A DNA stretch of 64,000 nucleotides from Zizania palustris (taxonomy: Eukaryota; Streptophyta; Magnoliopsida; Poales; Poaceae), in assembly GCA_019279435.1 (NCBI GenBank), contig JAAALK010000079.1, positions 84,066,162 through 84,130,161 of the forward strand, in the 5' to 3' direction. Shown one piece after another: positions 55,007-64,000 of this stretch. A program made the position numbers and the translations under genes. The notes beneath the pieces are model-generated. The model was not told the DNA's origin. It was given only the letters and a program-made list of their open reading frames with translations, and made no database searches. Within the stretch, counting starts at the first letter, position 1. The number at the start of each line of letters is the position of its first letter.

Positions 55007-58000
55007 TGTGACGCCCCGATTTAACAAATCAGAACATTATTGAATTTCCAAAGAAAAACAATAATACAAGAGGTTCATCATGCGACACGTACATACGAGC
55101 AATCATCCGTGGTATGCAGACCACATTATTACAAAAAGAGTAAAATTAAAATAAGCAAATAAAAGCATGACAAATGCCCTCTTTAGGATCTTCTTCTTGA
55201 CTGAATCGCTACTCTAGACCATCTTCCTCATAGTAGGCATCCTCTGAATGGTGTGTCCAATGGGTATGAGTACAAAAAGTACTCAACAAGCCACCACAAA
55301 TGCAATAGTAATGCAAGGTAATAACAACGGAAGGATAATGGCTAAAAGTGCGGAAACGTACATTTTTCAGTTATTGCATTTAGTGTAGTCAAATTTAATC
55401 ATGCGGAATAATAAACATGAACATCATAATAACATCTAACTCGAGGAGTACGTTTTCCCTCCTCGTACAACAGTCCTTACATGTCAAATTATTATGCTCA
55501 CTCATTAAAAGTAAACTAACTGTGGGATGTCACGCAACCCTCCCTTGACCGTGGCTTGGCTTTTCGAAAATATTTAAGACTCTGATCAGAGGTGTACCAC
55601 TGTACCCACAAGGCATGCACTCATCCCATATACCAAAGTGTAACGAGATGACCCATACCACGGGAACTCGTGCCAAAACCTCAGCATGAAATGCTCCAAG
55701 CGATAACCACCCACTCTAGGTTTCGTCGGCGCGCCGGGCCACATCCCGGCTAACGTCGCACCCCCTTTTGCGCCACATCGGTACAAGCCACCCACAGGTG
55801 CTGCTTGACCTATCTCCAAGTGGTGGCCTCGGTTTGGAACACTCCATACCTTAGTTAGGACTTACCAACTAGACTTGTGGTTAGTACGGAAGTGTATTGA
55901 ACGGATCCCACATAACGGTCCTTATAGTGCCCCGGGTGCTACCGACCAATGCCCTAGATTGCACCCGGAACCCACCATGCATACACTCACAACCAAAACT
56001 CTATCACCAACAGTATTCCAGAGATGAGAATAACAGAGATCATATTGTAGATTCCAATCGCTACGACTCATTTTTAATCCTATAGCAATCGTGTCGGTAC
56101 ATTGGACACTAGCTAATAGTACTAATAATATGGTGACAAGGAGTTTAGGCTAGATAGCATGCCTTGGGTTGCACATCAAGGTCGGGGGATCCTAATAAAT
56201 ATATTGTAAGGGTTTCATTTGACTAATGCATGTACATCCTATGTGTTTTAGCGATAGTTTAGAAAAAAAAGTTCAATATGCTCAAAAGATTGGTTTGGTG
56301 ACTTGCCTTGTGCGGCGAAAGGCGAGGGAGGGATTTCCGGGAAGTACTCCGGCTCCTCGGCGGCATCGTAGTCTTTTCGACAAAAGTAATAAACATAACA
56401 TTCAATAAACATTCCAAAATCACATAATAAGCATAGGGGTTTTGATTAGGTTTAAATTAAGAAAAATAAGTTATTAAGTTTCTGAAAATTATTATATGAA
56501 TTTTTAATATGGACTTTTGATGGAGTTAGAGATTTCTACAAAAGAAATAAAAATGTGCTCCTAATATATTTTAAACTTCCCATTAAGTAATAATAGAAAG
56601 TTCAGATCAACCTATCGTTTCCATTATACAAAAATGAAGAGGATAAAAGATAAATCTTCCTAAAGTTGCATTATGGACATGTATTAAAGTGCATTTGAAT
56701 ACTTTATAAAATAAACATAAAATACTCAAAATAAACCTACTGTTTTTATTGTACAAACATAAAGAGAATAAAATTATAAATTTTCTAGAATTGAAATGGT
56801 AATTTTTGGAGTTAAAATGCACAAGATATGAATTTTAGAAGTTTAAAACTATTTCTGAATTTAAATTAAATCCAAAAACAGGCGTCGGTCCACGGTGAAC
56901 TCGATTCACCGTGAACCCGCGCACTGTGCACGTGCGCCGATCTAGATCCACCATTGGATCACGATCGGGCGGCCACGGGCGAGGCAGGGGCGTTAAGTGG
57001 ACGCGGACGGCCATGATTAAAACGCCGAACCGGTACGCATTGTGTGGCTCAGATCAAACACGGGTTTTAAATAGAAACGGATGGCTCAGATTAAATCATA
57101 CCGATTCGTTGAGATCCAACGAATCTGATTAAACGCGAGAATGGCCTAAGCACCACCATCGGATCTAGATCGCACGGCCGAGATCGAATCCGACACGACA
57201 CGGGTACTCAGCCCGTGCCGGTCATCTTCTCCGGCGACGGCGAGGGTCTAGCGACCACGACGAGCGATGGCGGTCGATTCTAAGGGCTAAAACAGAATCA
57301 GTACATCGCGGGGGTCAAGAGGGTACCGTCGGTGAGGCTTGGGGTCATCGAAGCGTGGCCGGCGATGAGCAGGGGCGGTGGAGGCGTTCAGGTCCTCATC
57401 GGCGATGGTGTTCCGGCGGGGTTCAGTGGCGATGGAGGGGTGGATGAGGTCGGGGTGGCGTCGGTGATCACATGGGTGCGGTCGCCAAGGGTGGAGGAGG
57501 TCTCCGGTGATGGCGAACGACGGCTGGAGTGCGGGTGGCAGAGGGGTGTTAAAAACCGGAGCGTGGGCATTCTGTTCGTTCTCGCAGCGAGTGAGCGTAG
57601 GGGTCTAACGCGGTGATGACCGAGGGCTTAAATAGGAGCGCCGGCGGGGTCTGAGGGGGGATGCAATTGGGGGAAGACCGAATTTAAAATGGCCTTAACG
57701 CCGGCGAGCTCAGTTGCGAGGGGATACGCTGAACCTGGACGCGATTCGGCTGGGTTTAAAGGGGGAGACGGTCGGCGAGACATGCGGAATTCATTGCCGG
57801 CGACAGATTAAAGGGAGGGGGCCGACGGGGGAAGATCCGAGTCAGGATTAGGGCTTCGGCCGGCGAGGGGGGCGGGGGATTTGGGGGCGGATCCTGCGGA
57901 GACGACGAGTCTGACGAGTGGGGGCCACCGGTCAGTGGGCGCGAGACGAGGGCGAGGAGACCGACGGGTGGGGCTGAAGTGTCGGGCGCGCGCGGAGGGG

Positions 58001-58376
58001 GAGAGGTCCTCTAACGGGTGGGGCCCGTTTGTCAGTCCGAGGCACGGGGAGGGAGTGGGCTGGGCCAGTCGGGGGAGGGAGAAGAGGGGGAAGGGGGCCG
58101 TTACTGTTTCGATCATTTACTGAATAAAAATAATTGCATAAATTAGTTTAAAATATTTGGCTACCTCCAAGGGTGAAAAAAATTTATAAAAATATCAAAA
58201 ATATATCTTGGCCTTGGGATCACATACAAAATTTTCTAGCCCCTGGTTTGGATGTTTTATCTAGGTTCTAGTTCAATAAAGCTTAGAAGAGCATTAAAGG
58301 TATTTCAAAATAATCTATTTCCAGAAAAACATATTAAATGGTATTTTTTATTTCTCTGAAAATTTGGGGTGTTACA
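55007..58376 (-). repeat. TE3 5' LTR
   Basis: 3,370 bp on the - strand, TGTAACACCCC ... GGGGCGTCACA. Same organisation as the 3' LTR: AT-rich start, GC-rich U3 and leader (57200-58110), TATTTAAG (57627-57634), AT-rich intron and mini-gene exons. Many single-base differences from the 3' LTR show it is old. Confidence 0.95.
55209..56372 (-). other. LTR mini-gene exons 2-3, TE3 5' LTR
   Basis: Exon 2 is complement(56307..56372), 66 nt. Exon 3 is complement(55209..55243). Joined, they read DYDAAEEPEYFPEIPPSPF, AAQ, EDAYYEEDGLE, stop. Versus the 3' LTR, both exon 3 differences within the coding part (TAC/TAT and CTG/CTA) are synonymous. The splice borders AG|AC, G|GCAAGT and CAG|AG are preserved. 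Confidence 0.58.
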
Positions 58377-58381
58377 CTTAG

Positions 58382-59577
58382 TTTCGAAAAGAGGAATCAA
58401 AGCTAGTCCGACGTAGATAAGTTCACTACAAAGGATGGCTTCGCTTGAAAATTTGAAGCAAGTCCAGAAGCTGGCCGGACGCCTCGCAGCTCTCAGCAGA
58501 TTCCTAGCCAGATCAGCGGAGGGAAGCCTCCCAATTTTCAAAGCCTTAAAAGGGTCCGAAAGTTTCAATTGGATGCCGGAGTGGCAGAAAATTTTTGACG
58601 AAATCAAGGTCTACCTCGGGAATCTGTCAACACTTACTATGCCCCTTGTAGAGGAAACTCTCCTCCTATATCTGGCAGCAACAGGCTCCGCAGTCAGCGC
58701 AGTGCTTGTCAGAGAAATAGAACTCAATGGAAAACTGGTGCAGAACCCAATATACTTTGTTTCAGAAGCCCTGTCCGGAGCAAAATATGGTACTCCGAGC
58801 TTGAGAAATTTACGTATGCTTTAGTAATGGCCTTGCAGAAGACAATGCATTACTTTTTAGCAAACAATGTAATTGTCCCTACATCGTATCCCCTTGGCGA
58901 TATGCTCCGGAGCACAGACTCCACTGGAAGAATTGGAAAATGGGTTGTCGAACTAGCCCCCTTCGTCATTTCCAACACCGCAAGAACAACCATTAAGTCT
59001 CAAGTTGTGGCTGACTTTGTTGCAGAGTGGACTCCATTCGTAGTATGGGTTCCGGAAGAATCATGCGAAGGAGTGTGGATGGTGTACTCTGACGAAGCAT
59101 TTCAAGCATCCGGAGCTGGTGCCGGAGCCATGATATTTCGCCTTCAAGGCAGAAAGCAATGTATTCTGCAAGGCTCAACTTTAAGTCCACTAACAATATT
59201 GCAGAGTACGAAGGAATCCTACTTAGCCTCCGCAAACGCGCATACTTGGCGCTACTCGGGTTGTAATCAAAACAGATTCTCAGGTCATTGCAGGGCATGC
59301 TGACAAAAGCTTACAGGCTCGACATCCACATATTGCGAAGTACTTAGAATAAATCCGCAAGGCGGAGGCGTTATTCAAAGGGATTTCCGTTCGGAGCATC
59401 CCATGAGCAGATAATCAGCATGCAGACATCCTGGCGAAGGCTTCTACCGGAGCATTGGATGTTCTAGAAGGGGATTTTTATGATGAACTTTTTAACCCTT
59501 CGGTGCCTCAGCCACCCTCCACAAAAGTACTTTGCATACCGATCACTGATTGGAGGAGCCCAATATTAGACTTTTTT
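58382..59577 (+). pseudogene. TE1 RNase H and second RNase H
   Basis: Continues RT (LVS-RGI, then LENLKQVQKLAGRLAALSRF, EGSLPIFKALKGSESFNWMP) and RNase H1 (LLYLAATGSAVSAVLVREIE, QNPIYFVSEALSGAKYG). A frameshift near 58785 and another near 59150 follow. The aRH is readable as VYSDEAFQASGAGAGAMIF. The strict SDG has become SDE, so a key Gly is lost. Later residues are in other frames, down to HADILAKAS near 59440. Intact homologous parts are in TE4 at 19914-21274. Confidence 0.82.
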
Positions 59578-59639
59578 GCATAACAAAGCAAGTTCACTCG
59601 AACGCCCATAATTGCAAAGGTTACAGTCAAGGGTCCAGA

Positions 59640-60763
59640 ATTATGAGCTTGTCAACGGAGTGCTATACAAAGCTAGAGTCTATTCTCCTCTACTCCGATG
59701 CATCTCATAATCCGAAGGCTAAGATATACTTTGGGAAATCCATGAAGGCTTGTGTGGTAGCCACTTAGCCCGTCGGGCTTTAGCAGGCAAAACACTTCGC
59801 CAGGGACTTTATTGGCCAACAATTGTAGCCGATGCATAATCATTGGTCCGAACATGTCAAGGGTGCCAATGGATGGGAACACGAAGCCATCGTCCTTCAA
59901 CACCTCTTCAAGTGATTGCTTCGGTATGGCCGATGGCACGATGGGGAATGGATCTCATCGGCCCCTTCCCAATGGCGAAGGGCAGCTTGAAGTTCGCAGT
60001 GGTAGCAATCGAATACTTTTCTAAATGGGTCGAAGCCGAACCCTTAACTGCTATCACTTCGAAAAATATGCAGAAATTCTTCTGGCAAAACATTATTTGC
60101 AGGTTCGGAGTGCCTAGAGAGTTGACAATTGATAATGGCACCCAATTCGATGCCGAACCCTTTAGAGAATTCTGCGAAGGGCTAAGCATTAAAATGTGCT
60201 TTGCAGCTGTCCATCATCCCCAATCCAACAGAGCCGTGGAGTGGGCCAATGGAAACATTATGTCCGGCTTAAATCGGAGGATTGTAGGATTGGCAAAGGG
60301 CATGTTGGCTGAAGAGATTCCTAAGATTTTATGGTCCATTCGGACCACTCAAGCTAGGTCTACAAGTTTTACCCCATTCTGGTTGTTGTTCGGGGATGAG
60401 GCCATGACTCCAACTAAGATGAAAGGTGAATCCCTCCGCACAACGGAGCCAGAAGTTAAAGATGAAAGGAACACTTCGCTTGACTTGTCCGAAGGAACGA
60501 GGCTTCGAGTTGTCGCCAATTTGACAAAGTACTAAGACCAGACGAAGACATGGTATGACCCGAAAGTAAAAGTTAATAAACTTAGGCCGGGTCATTTGGT
60601 ACTGCGAAGTGTAATTTCTCCGGGGAAATTAGGAAACAAATGGGAAGGACCATATATTATCCTATGCTCAGGGCGCCCTAGATCTTTTAAATTAGCAAAT
60701 TTAGAAGGGGAAGAATTAAAGCATGCATGGCATGCGGAGCACCTTAAACGTTATTACACTTAG
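59640..60763 (+). pseudogene. TE1 integrase
   Basis: Integrase with the zinc-finger Cys pair in VRTCQGCQWMG, the catalytic Asp in RWGMDLIGPFPMAKGS, Asp in LTIDNGTQFDAEPF, and ESNRAVEWANGN-like sequence in which the catalytic Glu of AVERANGN remains as AVEWANGN. The C-terminal domain (LVLRSVISPGKLGNKWEGPY) follows a stop at 60533-60535, and the end is HAEHLKRYYT. Stops at about 59698, 59767 and 59838 interrupt the N-terminal part. Confidence 0.85.
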
Positions 60764-60779
60764 GGACTCCTTGTAACGA

Positions 60780-62200
60780 ATTGTAAAGTACCTTTCTAAA
60801 TGAATAAAAGCTTGTGGTTCAAATTATGCTTACCCCTCAATATTCCCTACCCCTGGTGGACACATTAAGGGAATGTAGATGCTTGTGGAGGTAAGCATCT
60901 TTCATCGAAACCCAATAAACGGTCTTCGAACCATTGGTTCGGAGCTTCCGTAAGAGAGCCAAAGGTGGCCAAAACCTACGGATTCTGAGCCACCGACTTG
61001 ATAGCATCCGTAGAAGAGTCTAAGGACTATAAAATCATGGAGTTCGAACCACTGGTTCAGAGCATTCGTACAAGAGCCGAAGGTGGCCAAAACCTATGGA
61101 TTCCGAGCCACCGGCTTGATAACATCCGTAGACGAGTCTAAGGACTATAAAATCATGGAGTTCGAACCACTAGTTTGAAGCATTCATACAAGAGCCGAAG
61201 GTGGCCAAAACCTACAGATTTCGAGCCACTGGCTTGATAGCATCCGTAGAAGAGTCTAAGGACTATAAAATCACGGAGTTCAAACCACTGGTTCAGAGCA
61301 TTCGTACAAGAGCCGAAGGTGGACAAAACCTATGAATTCCGAGCCACCGGCTTGATAGCATCCGTAGAAGAGTCTAAGGACTATAAAATCATGGAGTTCA
61401 AACCACTGGTTCGGAGCATTCTTACAAGAGACGAAGGTGGCCAAAACCTACGAATTCCGAGCCACCGGCTTGATAGCATCCGTAGAAGAGTCTGAGGACT
61501 ATAAAATCATGGAGTTCAAACCACTTGTTCGAAGCATCCGTACAAGAGCCGAAGGTGGACAAAACTGATGGATTCTGAGCCATCGGCTTGATAACATCTG
61601 TAGAGGAGTCTAAGGACTATAAACAAATAGATTCCGATCCTTTGGGTTCGAATCATCTGAAAAAGAGTCGTAGGTGACCACATTATGAGGTTTCAAGGCC
61701 CCAACCAAATGAACCCCATCAAGAGTCCTAAGTGACCAATTTCGGAGCTCTAACTTATAAGTTCGAAGCCCCTTACGAAGTCCATAGCGACCATATTTTC
61801 CGACATCGAACCATTAGTTCGATAAGTCACCAACTCTACCTCTATTAGGTAAGATATTATGATACGAACATACAGTTCGAAGAACTCTACGAAAAAGTAG
61901 AGTTCGTGGTTATCAAGTATTATTTGCGAAACCTTGGCTTTAATATGCATGCATTGTGCGTGACCGGCCCTATTGCATTGCATAAGGCCACCCACCCACA
62001 AAGAGGGGCAGGGGAATAAGGCACAATCAAACGATGCTTCTCAAACAAATTATATTGCTTGGTTAAATCACATTACAAAACATCATAATCATGAAAATTA
62101 GTATCTAAGCCTAAGTAGAAGTGAAGGCCTCTCCGATTCCTAGAGCTTCCTCTGGGACCAGCTTGGTCTTCGGAGCCTGGAGTTCTTAATGCTTTCCTTT
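60780..62200. repeat. TE1 3' spacer with 118-bp tandem repeats (60908-61660)
   Basis: The string GGTGG(C/A)CAAAACCT recurs at 60964, 61082, 61200, 61318, 61436 and 61554, exactly 118 bp apart each time. Each unit is a diverged dimer of two 59-bp halves (GAGCCACCGGCTTGATAGCATCCGT-type and GAACCACTGGTTC-GAGCATTCGT-type). Decayed units follow to about 61800. The remainder to 62200 shows no gene. It corresponds in position to the 60-bp repeats of TE4. Confidence 0.9.
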
Positions 62201-62210
62201 TGGTTCGAGT

Positions 62211-64000
62211 TCACTTTCCCTCTTGCGAAGCTCTCCAGACTCTCCGCTCTTCCTGATGTTCGGCCCAAGTTCGAAGCCGTTCAGAGCTAACCTCCGTCGG
62301 ATCCTCGACTTGATGCTCCAAATCATACCAATCTACATACTCCGAAGACAAAGATGTTATTACTTTATCTTCTTTGATGTAAGAGAGCACTTCGCTAAAA
62401 ACATCGGGTGCAATCTCTCCATGTTCCCCCCGAGGAATGGAGAATCGAGGGCGCCTATAAGGCCTTAAGCTCTCAAGAATAGCCCACTGTTGGCGAAGCC
62501 CTTCGTCATGTTCTAATACTTCGAGATCAAGATCCGAAGCATACGGCAAAACCTAAAAACAAATATCCAAACAAAGACTTTTTATTCATTGAAGCAAAAA
62601 TAACATTACAAAGTCTTTTTACATAGCAAAAGCGCCCTAAGAGGCTAGACCTTCGGGTCCAGAGGTGGAGCAGTTGATGGAGGTGGAGCCGGAGGCCTCA
62701 TCTGTGCTTGCCTCTGCCGACGGGCTTCATCGATCCATGCCTTGGCCGCAGATTTGCTATCTGCTTTCTAGGTTGCCCGGAAAGCTTCCCAAGCTAAGGC
62801 GACATCTAGCAGTGGTTGCAACAAACCTTTGTCAGCAAAGCCTGTAGGTGTCGAACCCTTCACCGGAGTATTGGAGACCGCGATGGCTTCGAGGTGACGA
62901 AGGAATCCGATCCCAACTCATTGTCCAGAAATCTCTTCGTAGCGAGTACCAGAGCCCTTCATCATTTTGGCCGCCACCTGGATCATCTTGGGCTTCCAGC
63001 CAAGAGGTTCATCCGTCGCAGCTGAAGAAGATGGGCAGACTGTTCCAAAATACTCTAGAACACCCAGGAGAGTGTCCATGGTCTCGTCAGGCACCTCGTT
63101 GTGCTTTGCCTCGGCCATTGTCATGTCAAAGGCAATGGTGGAGAGCTCAGCTGTCTTCGTCATTAGATAGTTCTTCTGAGACAACGCTTGTTGGTGCGCT
63201 TCTTGGAGTCGCACAAACTCGGCTCCGGAAGTCACCTCCGCTGCTCGAAGCTTGTCGACTTCAGCTCTGAGCACCACCCGCTCTGCTTGAAGCTCCTTGA
63301 TTGAAGACACCAGGCCCGCTTGAGCATGCTGCTCCGTTCGAAGTGCCTCCTCCGCAATGGCCTTCGCCCTCTGCTCTTCGAGGAGTCTTTCCTCCAATTG
63401 CAGGGACTTGTCTTCGGAGCCCTTAAGAGACTCCTGGAGTGTTGTAACCTTCCTTTTGAGCCGATTAAATTCGAGCTCGTTGGAAGTCACCGCCGCTCCA
63501 ACAAGAACAATTTGCTTCAAAAAGCAAAGTAAGTATGGTGCAATTACAATAAATTAAATATATTCTATGTCCTTCACATACCTAGAGGGTAGCCCTTTCA
63601 AGGGCAATGTTTAGCTCCGTTCTACTGGCTTTGCTCAACGCGGAGACCAGTTCGGAGTTGCCAACCTCTTGGCTCATTTGAACCAAGGGATGCAGGAGAG
63701 GCCGAAGTCCTATCCGCTGCTCCAAGAACGGAGCTAACAGCGGAAGCCGGGACAAGGCCCTCCGATTGTCTTCGACGGGATCCTCCTCTAAAGCTTCCAC
63801 CGAGGGATCGTTAGTCGACCCCAACGGCATCATCACCAAATAAGGGAGAGGCCTAGGCCAAAATTTGCCTTTTCCTCTCCCCATTGTGGGAGGCGCTGGA
63901 GCCGCGTCTTCCATTGGAGTGTCACTCTCCGTCGGAGTGGACTCCTCCGCAGGAGTGACTCCCTCTGCTGAAGCAACTCCAGCTGTTGAAGTACCCTCCG
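62211..64000 (-). pseudogene. TE1 antisense spliced gene, 3' part
   Basis: Same gene as the TE4 antisense gene, cut by the window end. Exons on the - strand are 63582-64000 (partial), 63514-62651 and 62552-62211, with introns of 67 and 98 bp. Blocks shared with TE4: ALSRLPLLAPFLEQRIGLRP, then a coiled coil with AERVVLRAEVDKLRAAEVTS, LLGVLEYFGT, TRYEEISG, AKAWIDEARRQRQA, and in the last exon RPRFSIPRGEHGEIAPDVFS, VLSYIKED and SERLRTWAEHQEERRVWRAS. Splice sites match TE4 position for position. Stops: TAG in the last codon of the first visible exon (63582), TGA near 62915 and TAG near 62768. The shorter last exon lacks the basic tail seen in TE4. Confidence 0.8.

Larger units (their letters stand above)
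11758..58376 (-). mobile_element. TE3: Tekay/Del-type Ty3/gypsy element (host of TE4 and TE5)
   Basis: On the - strand it runs from TGTAACACCCC at 58376 to GGGGCATCACA at 11758, flanked by the perfect TSD CTTAG (11753-11757 and 58377-58381). Own sequence: 5' LTR 55007-58376; ORF0 and gag start 53579-55006; gag-pol 26388-30570; 3' LTR 24826-26387 plus 11758-13531. TE4 interrupts the 3' LTR and TE5 interrupts gag. A chromodomain-type integrase end and a tRNA-iMet PBS place it in the Tekay group. Many stops and a mutated protease motif make it the most decayed of the three Tekay copies. Confidence 0.95.
58377..64000 (+). mobile_element. TE1 host element, segment 3 (RNase H, integrase, 3' region)
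   Basis: Starts with the CTTAG duplication closing TE3 and resumes pol exactly where segment 2 stopped. It holds RNase H, aRH, integrase, a satellite-like repeat block and the antisense gene. The 3' LTR is beyond 64000. Confidence 0.93.

Noticed and set aside
60908..61660. CRISPR-like regular repeat array
   Set aside because: Units are contiguous 118-bp tandem repeats without unique spacers, inside a plant retrotransposon.
1..64000. Host protein-coding gene, tRNA or rRNA
   Set aside because: All sequence is accounted for by six retrotransposons and one MITE. No tRNA-like cloverleaf or rRNA segment was recognised.

Overview
The window is nuclear DNA of a monocot, most likely a grass. It consists entirely of nested Ty3/gypsy LTR retrotransposons, and I find no host gene, tRNA, rRNA or CRISPR array. 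The lineage call rests on Tekay/Del-type elements with 3.3-4.1 kb LTRs and an extra ORF upstream of gag (as in rice RIRE3/RIRE8, from memory), and on Tat-lineage elements with a second RNase H and an antisense gene (as in maize Grande, from memory). GC-rich LTR promoters next to AT-rich introns also fit a grass.

Layout. I label six elements TE1-TE6. TE1 is a Tat-type host element on the + strand whose ends lie outside the window. It occupies 1-372, 10182-11757 and 58377-64000. TE2 (Tat-type, +, 373-10181, TSD ATTAT) sits in TE1 gag. TE3 (Tekay-type, -, 11758-58376, TSD CTTAG) sits in TE1 reverse transcriptase. TE4 (Tat-type, -, 13532-24825, TSD ATAAA) sits in the 3' LTR of TE3. TE5 (Tekay-type, +, 30571-53578, TSD AGATA) sits in TE3 gag. 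TE6 (Tekay-derived, +, 32959-43751, TSD CTGCG) sits in the 5' LTR of TE5. All five insertions have perfect 5-bp target duplications. The stack is four levels deep (TE1 > TE3 > TE5 > TE6), which gives a relative chronology.

Coding content. TE2 keeps recognisable gag, protease, RT, RNase H, second RNase H and integrase, with stops, frameshifts and a small MITE-like insert in gag. TE4 carries gag-pol on the - strand and a convergent, spliced antisense gene with its own TATA box on the + strand. TE1 carries the same antisense gene, truncated by the window end. TE5 has an intact upstream ORF0 and a gag-pol frame broken by only two stop codons. TE6 has lost pol and keeps a nonsense-mutated ORF0 and a mini-Gag. 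TE3 is the most decayed Tekay copy.

Most interesting signal. The long LTRs of TE3, TE5 and TE6 (three diverged subfamilies, six LTR copies) each contain what looks like a spliced mini-gene. A 66-nt exon ending at a GC-type donor (G|GCAAGT) joins, in a conserved phase, to a 35-38-nt exon ending at the same TAG. The predicted acidic peptide is conserved at codon level, and the stop lies upstream of an AATAAA signal near the LTR end. Each LTR therefore looks like a self-contained promoter, spliced ORF and poly(A) unit. I know of no description of this. Other notable items are a possible ORF0-gag splice fusion, dimeric 118-bp satellite repeats inside TE1, an LTR intron enlarged by about 170-bp tandem repeats, and a foreign PPT-LTR fragment inside TE6.
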